Origin: Ehrlichia japonica
GTDB taxonomy: Bacteria; Pseudomonadota; Alphaproteobacteria; Rickettsiales; Anaplasmataceae
NCBI RefSeq assembly: GCF_000632845.1
Contig: NZ_CP007474.1
Span: forward strand, 868,001 to 932,000
Direction of reading: 5' to 3'
DNA length: 64,000 nt
Both the position numbers and the translations under genes were made by a program. The notes beneath the pieces are model-generated. The model made no database searches. It was not told the origin of the DNA and was given only the letters and a program-made list of their open reading frames with translations. Position 1 is the first letter of the stretch. Every line of letters begins with the position of its first letter. Shown one piece after another: positions 9,817 to 19,360 of this stretch.

Positions 9817-10329
9817 CTATATAATCTTAGAAATACAAATAGCAGCCTTACATGCCTTTTTTATAAAAAAAGATAAGATCCTATAGTTACTAGCATTCCC
9901 AGAATTATAACACATAGCAGTATCATGATGTTCCAGTTCTTCATTACGAAACTGAATAACCTTATCTTTTAACTCACCATCATCCAACATTGCTATTTGA
10001 TCTCGATAATGATCACTTATTACATCTTCTACAGCAACAGTACAAGCCATAGCTGCATCTTCACCTATTAAAGCCGTAGTGATACCTAACATTACTCCCA
10101 TAACATGCCATACTGGTAAAAAACCCGTAGGACGTATTTTTTTATCCTTCATTAAAGAATCAAAATAACCAAAATGTTTCTGTTCTTGTTTCTTCATTTC
10201 AACAATTTTCTGACCAACAGACATTTTACGCAAAACCAATTCCTGACCAGAATATATACATACTGCCCCATATTCTCCAGCATGATTTACTCGAATAGCC
10301 TGTTCTAATAGATTATTTTTTTGTAACAT
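9817..10329 (-). CDS. coq7: Demethoxyubiquinone hydroxylase COQ7
   Basis: This enzyme hydroxylates demethoxyubiquinone in the penultimate step of ubiquinone synthesis, at the inner membrane. The 170-residue frame carries the carboxylate di-iron ligands of the family: the glutamate in RVNHAGEYGAV (about residue 19), E-x-x-H in KKQEQKHFGYFD, the glutamate in VEDVISDHY, and E-x-x-H in NEELEHHDTAM. The length is typical of the short bacterial form. It is the third gene of an operon and overlaps dsbB by 17 bp. Ubiquinone supply fits the retained respiratory chain (sdhCD in this window). Confidence 0.93.
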   Translation of the reverse strand: MLQKNNLLEQAIRVNHAGEYGAVCIYSGQELVLRKMSVGQKIVEMKKQEQKHFGYFDSLMKDKKIRPTGFLPVWHVMGVMLGITTALIGEDAAMACTVAVEDVISDHYRDQIAMLDDGELKDKVIQFRNEELEHHDTAMCYNSGNASNYRILSFFIKKACKAAICISKII

Positions 10330-10792
10330 ACTGTTTCACAAATAAATAAACACCTAATATTAAACATAGTATACAATATATAAGATTGCACTCTGCAAAA
10401 GATAATCCCATAAATACAATACTAGGGCGATTACAAGATATTACCATACTTACATCTAGCAAAGCATTTTTCAGATCATCAAAATTCAAAGATTTTATAC
10501 TATCTGTACACCCTATAATATCTGCGACTAAACTATGTTCAAGAGCAACATGATAACCTGAAATGCATATATTACACACATAACATAAGCACATTAAAAA
10601 AGAAATCACTTTGGATGGTTTAAATAAATATATAATAAACAATCCAATAGTAATAAAATACGGTATACGCTCATATATACATAACTTACAAGGAGACATA
10701 CCAAATAAATATTGAGCTATATACGCTATACCCAACGCAACAATACTCGCTATAAAAAATAAAATTACACTATAATCCTTCCTTATACTCAT
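10313..10792 (-). CDS. dsbB: DsbB-family disulfide bond formation membrane protein
   Basis: DsbB reoxidises the periplasmic oxidase DsbA and passes electrons to quinone. The 159-residue protein has four predicted membrane helices. The first periplasmic loop holds the C-x-x-C motif in SPCKLCIYERIPYF (about residue 35), where PCxxCxxxR is the DsbB signature. Cysteines in the second periplasmic loop (IIGCTD and VISCNRP) can serve as the second redox pair. It starts 4 bp after the PgpA-like gene and overlaps coq7 by 17 bp, so the three are probably one transcript. The link between a quinone-dependent enzyme and a quinone synthesis gene is functionally sensible. Confidence 0.88.
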   Translation of the reverse strand: MSIRKDYSVILFFIASIVALGIAYIAQYLFGMSPCKLCIYERIPYFITIGLFIIYLFKPSKVISFLMCLCYVCNICISGYHVALEHSLVADIIGCTDSIKSLNFDDLKNALLDVSMVISCNRPSIVFMGLSFAECNLIYCILCLILGVYLFVKQYVTKK

Positions 10793-10796
10793 TATT

Positions 10797-11504
10797 CTAC
10801 CTAAATTTCATTAGAGTCAAAATGTAATCATTAAGAGCTACTGCATCGTGAATAGTCAAGTTAAAACATATAAACGCCACAAGATACATAACTACTAATG
10901 TGTAAATAACTAATACCAATCCTTCAGCGATTATTGAAAAACAATTATTATATGATATTTGTAACCTAGAAATAGGCCAAGGTTTTATTACATCAATAAC
11001 ATTAAAAAATACAAAAGGGACTAAAAAGAACATTAAAAAATGTATAAAATCATTAAACCAAGCAGGACACATAAAAATACTTTTACATATTTTGTCATAA
11101 AATATTGCTAAATAGTTATATATCGCAAGTATTGCAGGCATAGATAATGCAACAACCAGAAGCTGTCCTAATGCTATCTGTACTACTATTATATCACTTC
11201 TACTATCAGTAGAATTATTAGATTGAAATACAAAGATCGATATCACAGCTATTATCATAAGCACTAACGACACCTTTAAAAAAAATGATGCTATTACAGC
11301 TCCTGTTATTAATAGACCATATGATACATAGAACATCCCATATATTAAGTAAAATAATATATAACCTAATATTAAAGACAATACTGCAGCCCAATGATTT
11401 TGCCACGCTGGTAAATATCCAGTACCTAAAAAAGTACTTATTAATCTAGTAGGTAAGACTTTACCTATAATTCTCATTAAAATTTGAAGCCAAGAAACTA
11501 ACAT
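10797..11504 (-). CDS. PgpA-like membrane protein lacking the catalytic acidic residues
   Basis: The 235-residue membrane protein keeps landmarks of phosphatidylglycerophosphatase A in order: FLGTGYLPAWQNHWAAVLSL resembles the G-x-G-x-x-P-x-x-P-G-T start. SDIIVVQIALGQLLV stands where PgpA has a VIDE-x-x-GQ motif, and VIDVIKPWPISRLQ matches the F-D-x-x-KPWPI motif. FSIIAEGLVLVIY stands where PgpA has GIM-x-DD-x-x-AG. The acidic residues of the VIDE and DD motifs are replaced. A canonical PgpA lies at 47375-47881, so I infer a diverged non-catalytic paralogue. It is the first gene of an operon with dsbB and coq7. Confidence 0.65.
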   Translation of the reverse strand: MLVSWLQILMRIIGKVLPTRLISTFLGTGYLPAWQNHWAAVLSLILGYILFYLIYGMFYVSYGLLITGAVIASFFLKVSLVLMIIAVISIFVFQSNNSTDSRSDIIVVQIALGQLLVVALSMPAILAIYNYLAIFYDKICKSIFMCPAWFNDFIHFLMFFLVPFVFFNVIDVIKPWPISRLQISYNNCFSIIAEGLVLVIYTLVVMYLVAFICFNLTIHDAVALNDYILTLMKFR

Positions 11505-11639
11505 AGGCCAATACTAATTGTGAACATTATAAACTAATTTAAAATAAATCTTACTCTTTTACTGATGAAAAGAAAATATAAAATGTAATTAATGTCATTT
11601 AACAACATATAAATCATCTTATTAATAGCAAATAGTTAC

Positions 11640-11668
11640 TTGACTTGTTAGTAATTTACTACTATGCT
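11640..11668 (+). promoter_or_regulatory. Sigma-70-type promoter for rpmG
   Basis: TTGACT (11640-11645), a 17-bp spacer and TATGCT (11663-11668) make a near-consensus promoter whose predicted start falls about 28 bp before the rpmG ATG. The boxes were read by eye. Confidence 0.6.
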
Positions 11669-11702
11669 TTAGTTTAGTTATTACTTAAGTCACTTGTTGT
11701 TT

Positions 11703-11873
11703 ATGGCTAAAAAAGGTTCTAATTTACTTGTAAAGTTAGCAAGCAGTGCAAAAACTGGTTTTTTTTACGTAAAGAAGCGCAATCCCAAGAAGTTAATTAA
11801 TAAGCTCTCTTTCCGGAAATATGATCCTGTAGCAAAAAAACATGTATTATTTACCGAAGAGAAACTGAGGTAA
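11703..11873 (+). CDS. rpmG: 50S ribosomal protein L33
   Basis: L33 is a small protein of the large ribosomal subunit. The 56-residue frame reads [19 protein letters not shown], then [20 protein letters not shown], then [17 protein letters not shown]. This is the L33 pattern, with the aromatic-basic KRN segment and the conserved YDP-x-x-KKHV end; like many alphaproteobacterial forms it lacks the zinc cysteines. It is preceded by a clear promoter. Its last 23 bp overlap the 3' end of the convergent ankyrin gene (stop at 11851), so the two transcripts must run into each other. Confidence 0.93.
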   Translation: MAKKGSNLLVKLASSAKTGFFYVKKRNPKKLINKLSFRKYDPVAKKHVLFTEEKLR

Positions 11874-14457
11874 GGTTCATTTCATTGCTTACATCCAACA
11901 ATGAAACACTAGTTAACCTTTTTGATTTTAGGGCTTTGTATTTTTCTGATCTTAGGCTGGACGGGAACATTTGTGCCTCGCTCTCACACTCAGTTGATGA
12001 TTCTGATGTTGTTTGTTCTCCATTCATGTATGTGTTTATATGTTTATACTCACTGCTTCCACTGCTAACAGACTCTACACCACCTAAAGTGTTAGAAGAG
12101 CATGTATTACTAACTTCCATATGTAGGAGCTCATTACGTGCTATGAGTTTAATCCATAATCTACCAATTATGCCACAACTTACCCAAATTATAGATAGTA
12201 TCAAAGCAGCAACACCAATAATAAGTATATTGCTATATCCTGCTTTTGCAATTGTACCAAATATATTACATAGATTATCCTGAAACTCAATTATATACAG
12301 CACAACAACACATGTAATTAGTACAAAAGTTAGCATTAATGATATAGTTAACTTAACATAGCAACACCTTTCTTTCCTTAAACTTTTCCTTTTAATCTTT
12401 TTATAAATTTCTTTAGTTAATAAATTTTTATTCATCAACTTCATCACATAGCTACTACCCTTTCTAGAAAATAAACCTTGTCTATCATCTGCAATTAGAA
12501 GCTCTACCATCTCTACACTACTACCTCTTATAGCAATATCTAATGGTGTCTCTCCATCTGCATTTACACTCATTATATTAAGATCATAAGATAGTATCTT
12601 TTTTACTAAATTAGCTTTACATGCTGCCACAGCTTGATGCAAGAAAGTATTACCATGACTATCTACTACTTCAAAAATCTTCTTTAATCTGTTACGTTCA
12701 TATCTAAACTGGTTACACAAATAAGGGAATAATACTGCAGAACATGCAATGTCATTGCTTGCAATAGCAATATCAAAAGGTGTTTTTCCTTCACTATTCT
12801 TTTCTAAAATAACTTCTTGCCAACCTAACTGTAACGCTTTTAGTAATACCCCCACACTACCTACCGAAACAGCCTGATGTATTAAGTTATTACCATTATG
12901 ATCTACAGTAGTAATTGGAGTACAACCTTCACTATTCTCAATTGATAAATCTATATGCTTACATGACAATAAACAACTCACTACTTCTAATTTTCCTGAT
13001 TCAATCGCAAAATGTAGTGGTGTACAACTTCTAGCACTATTTCTCAATTCATCAATTTCACCATTACGATTATATGTAGTTGCTTGAGTATTAACATCCA
13101 TACCAATATCTATACATAATAGCAAATTATCTACATAGCCGCCCATAGCTGCATGATGCATTATATTCCTACCCATATAATCTTGCTGATTTACAGCATC
13201 TGCATTATGTTTAACCAACAATTTTAACACAGAAAATGAGTTACTTCCTGCAGCCAAATGCAATGGTGTTAATCCAGATTTCGCAGAACTTAGAACAACA
13301 TTTGATTTACTCAACAAAAATCTTACACACTTTTTTGCATTATATGCAGCTGCAAAATGTAGTGCCGTATAACCATACGAATTAACAGAATTAGCATCTA
13401 ATTTATATTTCTCAAATAAAATCTTTAACAGCTCCACACTATCTGACTGTACCAATACAGAAAGAATGCTATCAGAATCAGGGCCATAACTCCTACCTAA
13501 AATATGCTCATGATACTCCTTTAATAAATGAGAGTCATTATGATCCAGTGTCTTGTCTAACTTCCCTAACTCTACATGACATATAACTTTTATTATGTTT
13601 TCATACGATGCTTTACATATTCTATTTAATAACCTTCTATCGTTGCGTATACAATAAACAAACTTCTCTAATTGTAGTTGTAGAGATTTATCATCTTCAG
13701 GATCCAAATCATCAGCTTTGAAATCTAGTAGACAATTAATACATTCTAATAAATCATCAGTAACACTTTCTTGTTGCTCTATTACTTTGAGTAATGCACT
13801 TTCAGCTACTTTTTTTAATTCACCACTACATTTTTTAAATTTACTTAAAGAACTACATATAATTCTAATCGCTGATAAATCTCTATGTTCTAATGCATAC
13901 TGTAATGATCCTTTGTTAAAGTCTACTGGAGAATACTCTACACCGTTTCTACTAGAATATGTGAGAGCAACTTTAGTTATTACACTTTTCTCTTGATTAA
14001 AAGTACTACTAAAAATTAAGCTCAAAAACTCTTCCCTTTCAGGTGAATTACCAGGAAATATCAAACCTAAACTACCAAGATCACATACGTAAAGATAACC
14101 TCCTGAAACTCGCGCTTCTAGAGTACGAACTGATTGAACACTATCTACAACAATACAATATCCTGCCCCATTTTGATATATAATAAATTGACAATTCCGC
14201 TTAACTTTTGCCTTTTTTCTAGATTTTAAAAGCGATAAAAGTCCTCGGAAAAAAACTTTAAAATCACCATCTGCTAATGCATCTGCTAATAATTTGTTTA
14301 GATTAACAACTTGAATAGGAGGGATGCCTTGAGTTTTTAACTTACTTAATTGTTCATTTTCTTCTTTGGATAATAAAACAATATTATCAGAACATTGTTG
14401 TACCCCACCTGATACTGCACCATTGTCCTTATAATGTTGTACATTACCATTTAACAT
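11851..14457 (-). CDS. Large ankyrin-repeat protein with two C-terminal membrane helices
   Basis: The 868-residue protein has an N-terminal part of about 340 residues that I do not recognise. Ankyrin repeats follow at roughly residues 340-670, with hallmark [40 protein letters not shown] and [10 protein letters not shown] segments. Two strong hydrophobic stretches (about 692-718 and 738-766) predict a C-terminal membrane hairpin. The Ser/Thr/Glu-rich tail of about 100 residues would lie on the same side as the repeats. Ankyrin repeats mediate protein binding, and secreted Ank proteins are a known class of host-directed effector in Ehrlichia and Anaplasma. Here the membrane helices suggest an anchored form, so an effector role is inference. 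It is divergent from the tandem-repeat gene at 14733. Confidence 0.88.
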   Translation of the reverse strand: MLNGNVQHYKDNGAVSGGVQQCSDNIVLLSKEENEQLSKLKTQGIPPIQVVNLNKLLADALADGDFKVFFRGLLSLLKSRKKAKVKRNCQFIIYQNGAGYCIVVDSVQSVRTLEARVSGGYLYVCDLGSLGLIFPGNSPEREEFLSLIFSSTFNQEKSVITKVALTYSSRNGVEYSPVDFNKGSLQYALEHRDLSAIRIICSSLSKFKKCSGELKKVAESALLKVIEQQESVTDDLLECINCLLDFKADDLDPEDDKSLQLQLEKFVYCIRNDRRLLNRICKASYENIIKVICHVELGKLDKTLDHNDSHLLKEYHEHILGRSYGPDSDSILSVLVQSDSVELLKILFEKYKLDANSVNSYGYTALHFAAAYNAKKCVRFLLSKSNVVLSSAKSGLTPLHLAAGSNSFSVLKLLVKHNADAVNQQDYMGRNIMHHAAMGGYVDNLLLCIDIGMDVNTQATTYNRNGEIDELRNSARSCTPLHFAIESGKLEVVSCLLSCKHIDLSIENSEGCTPITTVDHNGNNLIHQAVSVGSVGVLLKALQLGWQEVILEKNSEGKTPFDIAIASNDIACSAVLFPYLCNQFRYERNRLKKIFEVVDSHGNTFLHQAVAACKANLVKKILSYDLNIMSVNADGETPLDIAIRGSSVEMVELLIADDRQGLFSRKGSSYVMKLMNKNLLTKEIYKKIKRKSLRKERCCYVKLTISLMLTFVLITCVVVLYIIEFQDNLCNIFGTIAKAGYSNILIIGVAALILSIIWVSCGIIGRLWIKLIARNELLHMEVSNTCSSNTLGGVESVSSGSSEYKHINTYMNGEQTTSESSTECESEAQMFPSSLRSEKYKALKSKRLTSVSLLDVSNEMNLTSVSLR

Positions 14458-14732
14458 ATTAACTATCTCTATATTTGTTTAGAGATACTCTGTATAAGTT
14501 AATATCATGAAATATATATTAATAATTGTGTTTAAGCAAAAACCATCGACTTTAAATAATGTTACAAATTAACACTTAACAGCGATTTCTGAATTATAGA
14601 AAATGTAAAGATCGTTTTATAATCTAAGAAATAATTATTAACAGGCTAGTAAAAAATCATTGATTTTTATTAATAGATAATTTAATATTTTAATAAATCA
14701 TTATTATGTAATTCCACAAACGAAGAAATATT
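14458..14732. promoter_or_regulatory. Shared divergent upstream region of the ankyrin and tandem-repeat genes
   Basis: The 275-bp gap lies between two divergent genes that both encode repeat-bearing accessory proteins, so both promoters must be here. It is AT-rich, with short palindromes such as AATCATTGATTTTTATT and several ATTATTAA blocks. No consensus -35/-10 pair stands out on either strand. Confidence 0.45.
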
Positions 14733-16256
14733 ATGGTAGGTAACAACTACGTGCAGCAAAATAGAAACAACACTGCAGATGAAGAAGCCCAAAACAATTT
14801 AAATGAAGCTAGAGAAACTCAAGGCATCGATAATGCTGCAGATGAAGAAGCCCAAAACAATTTAAATGAAGTTAGAGAAACTCAAGGCGTCGATAATGCT
14901 GCAGATGAAGAAGCTCAAAACAATTTAAATGAAGCTAGAGAAACTCAAGGCGTCGATAATGCTGCAGATGAAGAAGCCCAAAACAATTTAAATGAAGTTA
15001 GAGAAACTCAAGGCGTCGATAATGCTGCAGATGAAGAAGCTCAAAACAATTTAAATGAAGCTAGAGAAACTCAAGGCGTCGATAATGCTGCAGATGAAGA
15101 AGCTCAAAACAATTTAAATGAAGCTAGAGAAACTCAAGGCGTCGATAATGCTGCAGATGAAGAAGCTCAAAACAATTTAAATGAAGCTAGAGAAACTCAA
15201 GGCGTCGATAATGCTGCAGATGAAGAAGCTCAAAACAATTTAAATGAAGCTAGAGAAATTCAAGGCGTCAATAATGCTGCAGATGAAGAAGCCCAAAACA
15301 ATTTAAATGAAGCTAGAGAAACTCAAGGCGTCGATAATGCTGCAGATGAAGAAGCCCAAAACAATTTAAATGAAGCTAGAGAAACTCAAGGCGTCGATAA
15401 TGCTGCAGATGAAGAAGCCCAAAACAATTTAAATGAAGCTAGAGAAACTCAAGGCGTCGATAATGCTGCAGATGAAGAAGCCCAAAACAATTTAAATGAA
15501 GCTAGAGAAATTCAAGGCGTCAATAATGCTGCAGATGAAGAAGCCCAAAACAATTTAAATGAAGCTAGAGAAACTCAAGGCGTCGATAATGCTGCAGATG
15601 AAGAAGCCCAAAACAATTTAAATGAAGCTAGAGAAACTCAAGGCGTCGATAATGCTGCAGATGAAGAAGCTCAAAACAATTTAAATGAAGTTAGAGAAAC
15701 TCAAGGCGTCGATAATGCTGCAGATGAAGAAGCCCAAAACAATTTAAATGAAGTTAGAGAAACTCAAGGCGTCGATAATGCTGCAGATGAAGAAGCCCAA
15801 AACAATTTAAATGAAGTTAGAGAAACTCAAGGCGTCGATAATGCTGCAGATGAAGAAGCCCAAAACAATTTAAATGAAGCTAGAGAAACTCAAGGCGTCG
15901 ATAATGCTGCAGATGAAGAAGCTCAAAACAATTTAAATGAAGCTAGAGAAACTCAAGGCGTCGATAATGCTGCAGATGAAGAAGCCCAAAACAATTTAAA
16001 TAAAGCTAGAGAAACTCAAGGCATCGATAATGCTGCAGATGAAGAAGCCCAAAACAATTTAAATAAAGCTAGAGAAACTCAAGGCATCGATAATGCTGCA
16101 GATGAAGAAGCTCAAAACAATTTAAATGAAGCCAGAGAAAGGCAAAGCATCGATAATGCTGTAGATGAAGAAGCTCAAAACAATAATACACAATTACATA
16201 CTTCTCACATTTCACCCATAACCATAAATACACATCAACATACCTTTCCAAGATAG
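14733..16256 (+). CDS. Acidic tandem-repeat protein (22 copies of a 21-residue unit)
   Basis: The 507-residue protein is almost entirely repeat. It has 14 unique N-terminal residues (MVGNNYVQQNRNNT), 22 full copies of a 21-residue unit built on ADEEAQNNLNEARETQG, a partial copy, and a 25-residue tail rich in His, Thr and Ser. Variation is confined to a few positions (A/V after NE, T/I after RE, V/I, D/N, E/K). The repeat should form helix or coiled structure and is strongly acidic. There is no signal peptide or membrane helix. Ehrlichia tandem-repeat proteins of this style are known as type I secreted, immunodominant effectors. That this one belongs with them is inference from architecture, because I cannot assign it to a named TRP. 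Confidence 0.85.
   Translation: MVGNNYVQQNRNNTADEEAQNNLNEARETQGIDNAADEEAQNNLNEVRETQGVDNAADEEAQNNLNEARETQGVDNAADEEAQNNLNEVRETQGVDNAADEEAQNNLNEARETQGVDNAADEEAQNNLNEARETQGVDNAADEEAQNNLNEARETQGVDNAADEEAQNNLNEAREIQGVNNAADEEAQNNLNEARETQGVDNAADEEAQNNLNEARETQGVDNAADEEAQNNLNEARETQGVDNAADEEAQNNLNEAREIQGVNNAADEEAQNNLNEARETQGVDNAADEEAQNNLNEARETQGVDNAADEEAQNNLNEVRETQGVDNAADEEAQNNLNEVRETQGVDNAADEEAQNNLNEVRETQGVDNAADEEAQNNLNEARETQGVDNAADEEAQNNLNEARETQGVDNAADEEAQNNLNKARETQGIDNAADEEAQNNLNKARETQGIDNAADEEAQNNLNEARERQSIDNAVDEEAQNNNTQLHTSHISPITINTHQHTFPR
14775..16160 (+). repeat. 63-bp coding tandem repeat, 22 units
   Basis: GCAGATGAAGAAGC recurs every 63 bp from 14775. Units are nearly identical at DNA level, including third codon positions, so expansion is recent or copies are being homogenised. 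Marker changes recur at spacing of whole blocks. The Ile/Asn variant occurs in units 8 and 12, and the GCC/GCT and A/V states alternate in units 2-5. This shows duplication of multi-unit blocks. Confidence 0.97.
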
Positions 16257-16273
16257 CAAGAGATAATACTTTA

Positions 16274-16329
16274 TCAATATACTAACTAATACACATGTAT
16301 AATAGATGTATATATAGTTAGTATATTGA
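16274..16329 (+). terminator. Hairpin after the tandem-repeat gene
   Basis: TCAATATACTAACT (16274-16287) and AGTTAGTATATTGA (16316-16329) are perfect 14-bp inverted repeats around a 28-nt loop, starting 18 bp after the stop codon. No strong T-run follows, so it may be a factor-dependent terminator or an mRNA 3'-end stabiliser. Confidence 0.55.
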
Positions 16330-17136
16330 CACTTAATAGAATCTTTCCCATAAACATCTAATGTACTATATAAGCTATAAAACCGCTATAGTAAATTCCT
16401 AATATTATTAGACCAGTGTATAAAAGTATCTATACCTTTCTCTGGTGTTATTTGAATTGTTTTCGGCTTCTTCATCTGCAGCATTATAGATGCTTTTACA
16501 CAGTATATAGTCAAATTAACATCGCATCATAGAGTCAAACTAATAACCCTATCACAATGTAAGAGATTTAACGCATTCTGATTATTAACTTAAAATAATA
16601 TTCTAACAAATAAAGTTTATTAGCAATTCCACTACACAACTAAGAATACAGCTTTTTTTCCAACAGCATATTACTATATGCCAGATTAAAAAAAAAAAAC
16701 ATGCATAACAAAACACATAGATATAAACCATATCTTTACCCAAATTACCTTATACAAAAATGAAAGTTAATACCCATTACATTAAAACAACAAACTCTGA
16801 TAATTCAAAAACAGATAATATCACATAAAAAACATAGCAAGACATTAACTATTATTAGGTTATTAATTCATCCAAGAAATTATGAAAATATATATCGAGA
16901 CAATTATATACAACTACAATACTCATATAATAACATACTTAGCAAAACATTATAAACTAACAAATAAAACATCTAGCATACTTTAAAAGTTTTAAATTAT
17001 ATCAATAAAATAAAACACTACATTTCGTTTTTATAGAAAAAAATTAATATTTTTTGCTATTTTTCCTAAAAAATTGACTTTTATTAAAAATTATGAAACT
17101 TTGTAAAAATAATATTAAAAATATTAAAGAGCTTCC
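16330..17136. other. Gap containing an inverted relic of the 63-bp repeat
   Basis: At about 16449-16490 the minus strand reads a decayed unit of the 14733 gene: the encoded NAADEEAENNSNNTRE matches NAADEEAQNNLNEARE, then runs about nine more codons to a stop. The rest of the gap to 17136 is AT-rich with no gene. A possible -35 box TTGACT lies near 17075 ahead of the next gene, but its -10 partner is weak. Confidence 0.65.
16413..16520 (-). pseudogene. Relic of a tandem-repeat protein unit, inverted
   Basis: Read on the minus strand, a frame of about 36 codons is bounded by stops and contains the segment NAADEEAENNSN, one unit of the neighbouring repeat protein with changes. It ends TRERYRYFYTLV and then a stop. 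It has no start codon of its own. It is most simply a remnant of a once inverted copy of the tandem-repeat gene. Confidence 0.6.
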
Positions 17137-18549
17137 ATGCCATTTGAAATTATCAGATACACCAGCCTAGAATCTATCTTAAAAAAAATACTGAATATAT
17201 CAGAAATACCACAACTTGATTTTCATCAATATAAATCAAGCAAAAATGAGTCACTCTACAGGTTTGTGAATAAAAATATCAAACCCATATTATCTAATCA
17301 ACACTATTACAACTATAAAAATGCTACTAAAGAATACCCTCAAATACAAATTATCAATACAGAATGCATAATAAATTTACTATTACTAAATTGTATTCAA
17401 AAAAAACTTCATAATGTTTTGGATGTCAAAGAAATCTTTGAACTCTTGATTATAGGAATAATAGAAACCAAGTGTTCTAAACTTTATAACAATCATATTC
17501 ACAGTATACACCATATTAATATAAAAAACCGTGATGCAAGTACGTATTTAAAAAACGTAGTATTTCTAGAACTTTATGCAGAACCTATATGGAAAAAACA
17601 TATTCGAGCTTTTACAGAGTATTTCAATCGACAACATAACTTAAGAATATTAATTCTTAAGAACAGAGCTTCCGATTCGTCTTTAAAGAGTAGCAAGCAA
17701 TATAGCAACACCGATTTCATGTTGGCTGGTAACCATCTTACTGCTAACCATATAGAATGCTTATTCTTAGAAAATTACCAAATTTCTATTATAAGTCATT
17801 TTCCAAACCTTAAATTTTTACAAATTAAGATAAAACCAGATACCTTCTTACAAGAAGAAATACAGTTGTCAAAATATTTTCACCCTCATTACAAGAGGCT
17901 AGAACATATAGTCCTAGCTAATACAATGATAGGGAATAATAAAGCTACATACTTTTCTTACTACAATCATAATAAGTATCCCAGCTCAATCACGTTCTCA
18001 CTAACAGACATCAACGTACAAAATATAAGCACAATAGAACACAATATAGTAGTACATAGTAGTAGAAATTTAACCAATCAACTACCAAACAATATTAATT
18101 TAGCTTATCAATTTTTATACAATATGGATGAAAAAATTTTATATCCATTTAATAAAAGCACCCAAACACTGAAAGGAAATAACGTATATAATATAAATAT
18201 TACCATCAAGGAAAGAAATAACACTGCCACTTCTCCTGCTGAATCACTAACACAGAATATCGACCTCATACACAATCAACAGAGTGCTCAAAACTTAGGT
18301 AATGAATATATCCTCAAAATTAATGATAATCCATCTGTAAGTGGTACTCAACTAAGAACACCAATAATTAGAAGTGGAAAAAGAAAACTTAACACTGATG
18401 ATTATAACCCAATTGCACAAACCATCAATTATCAAGATAGCATAAGAACCACTAATGATACTTCATTTAGTACTACTCAACCAATACTACATAGAATACT
18501 TAGCAATGTAACAACAACAGAAATCACAGGAGTACAATGTCACAAGTGA
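17137..18549 (+). CDS. Unrecognised protein with leucine-rich-repeat-like segments
   Basis: This 470-residue protein has no family that I can name. Residues about 145-275 show spaced L-x-x-L-x-L-x-N-like segments: VVFLELYAEP, NLRILILKN, IECLFLENYQI, NLKFLQIKIKP and RLEHIVLANTMI. They lie about 20-50 residues apart, which is suggestive of irregular leucine-rich repeats. There is no signal peptide or membrane helix. The C-terminal 170 residues are polar, rich in Asn, Thr and Ser, and probably disordered. The gene stands alone between two long gaps, next to the ankyrin and tandem-repeat genes, in what looks like an accessory block. A host-directed role is possible but unsupported by direct sequence evidence. 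Confidence 0.7.
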   Translation: MPFEIIRYTSLESILKKILNISEIPQLDFHQYKSSKNESLYRFVNKNIKPILSNQHYYNYKNATKEYPQIQIINTECIINLLLLNCIQKKLHNVLDVKEIFELLIIGIIETKCSKLYNNHIHSIHHINIKNRDASTYLKNVVFLELYAEPIWKKHIRAFTEYFNRQHNLRILILKNRASDSSLKSSKQYSNTDFMLAGNHLTANHIECLFLENYQISIISHFPNLKFLQIKIKPDTFLQEEIQLSKYFHPHYKRLEHIVLANTMIGNNKATYFSYYNHNKYPSSITFSLTDINVQNISTIEHNIVVHSSRNLTNQLPNNINLAYQFLYNMDEKILYPFNKSTQTLKGNNVYNINITIKERNNTATSPAESLTQNIDLIHNQQSAQNLGNEYILKINDNPSVSGTQLRTPIIRSGKRKLNTDDYNPIAQTINYQDSIRTTNDTSFSTTQPILHRILSNVTTTEITGVQCHK

Positions 18550-19070
18550 ACATTACATTTGAATCAAGATACCATTGGTCGATGGTAGATAATGGCATAC
18601 GTTATTCATAATCAGATTTACACAAATTTAAGTAGAATTTGAGTTCATATTGATTGCAATTGTATATATAAAAACAACACTTAGTATCCTATAAAACAAG
18701 TATATTTTCATGATTATAATAAAATACTGTAAAAGAAATTAAAGATATCCTTTTTCTTGTTTCTTCATATAAGTATTTTATAACTACACATACATTTAGG
18801 ATAAATGCTTAAAAGTATCAAATTGATATGACGATAATTAGAGATTAAATAAGTTGATTCTTATACTTGTATGTTATATATTAGATGGCAGTAGGTATGA
18901 TTTTTGTTTCAATTGATAGAATCACTACAAAAATTTCACCCTATTGAGCTTTTAAATTGTTATTATTATAAATTTAATATTGCGCGTGTTAGTGTGGCAT
19001 TCACGACATTCGTTTTTTGCAAACTTATATTTAATAAATATGTATGATTTCAATTTTTAATGGATAAATT
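18550..19070. other. Gap upstream of acpP
   Basis: I see no gene or clear repeat. The last 110 bp must hold the acpP-fabF promoter. TTGCAA near 19017 is followed 17 bp later by ATGTAT, a weak candidate only. Confidence 0.4.
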
Positions 19071-19346
19071 ATGGAAAGTAGTGACGAAAAGCTAGAATCT
19101 GTCAAAGATACTGTGACTAAAATCGTGATTGATTGTTTAAAGCTTAAAGATGAGCAGAAGGCTACCCTTTCTGGTAGCACTAATTTAGCAAAAGACTTAA
19201 ATCTTGATAGCCTTGATTTTGTAGACTTAGTAATGTGCTTAGAAGACCATTTCTCCATAGAAATTTCCGATGAAGAAGCACAAGAACTTGAAACTATAGA
19301 TAAAATAGAAGAATATATACGTAATAAGTTATCGAGTAATAACTAA
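19071..19346 (+). CDS. acpP: Acyl carrier protein
   Basis: ACP carries growing acyl chains in fatty-acid synthesis on a phosphopantetheine arm. The 91-residue protein is slightly longer than usual (about 78) because of an N-terminal extension (MESSDEKLESVKD). The attachment serine sits in the motif LNLDSLDFVDLVMCLE (about residue 44), and the following acidic helix is conserved. It lies 14 bp before fabF, the usual acpP-fabF pairing. An alternative later start is possible, but the ATG at 19071 is the only one before the conserved core. Confidence 0.95.
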   Translation: MESSDEKLESVKDTVTKIVIDCLKLKDEQKATLSGSTNLAKDLNLDSLDFVDLVMCLEDHFSIEISDEEAQELETIDKIEEYIRNKLSSNN

Positions 19347-19360
19347 TAGGAGTACCTTCT

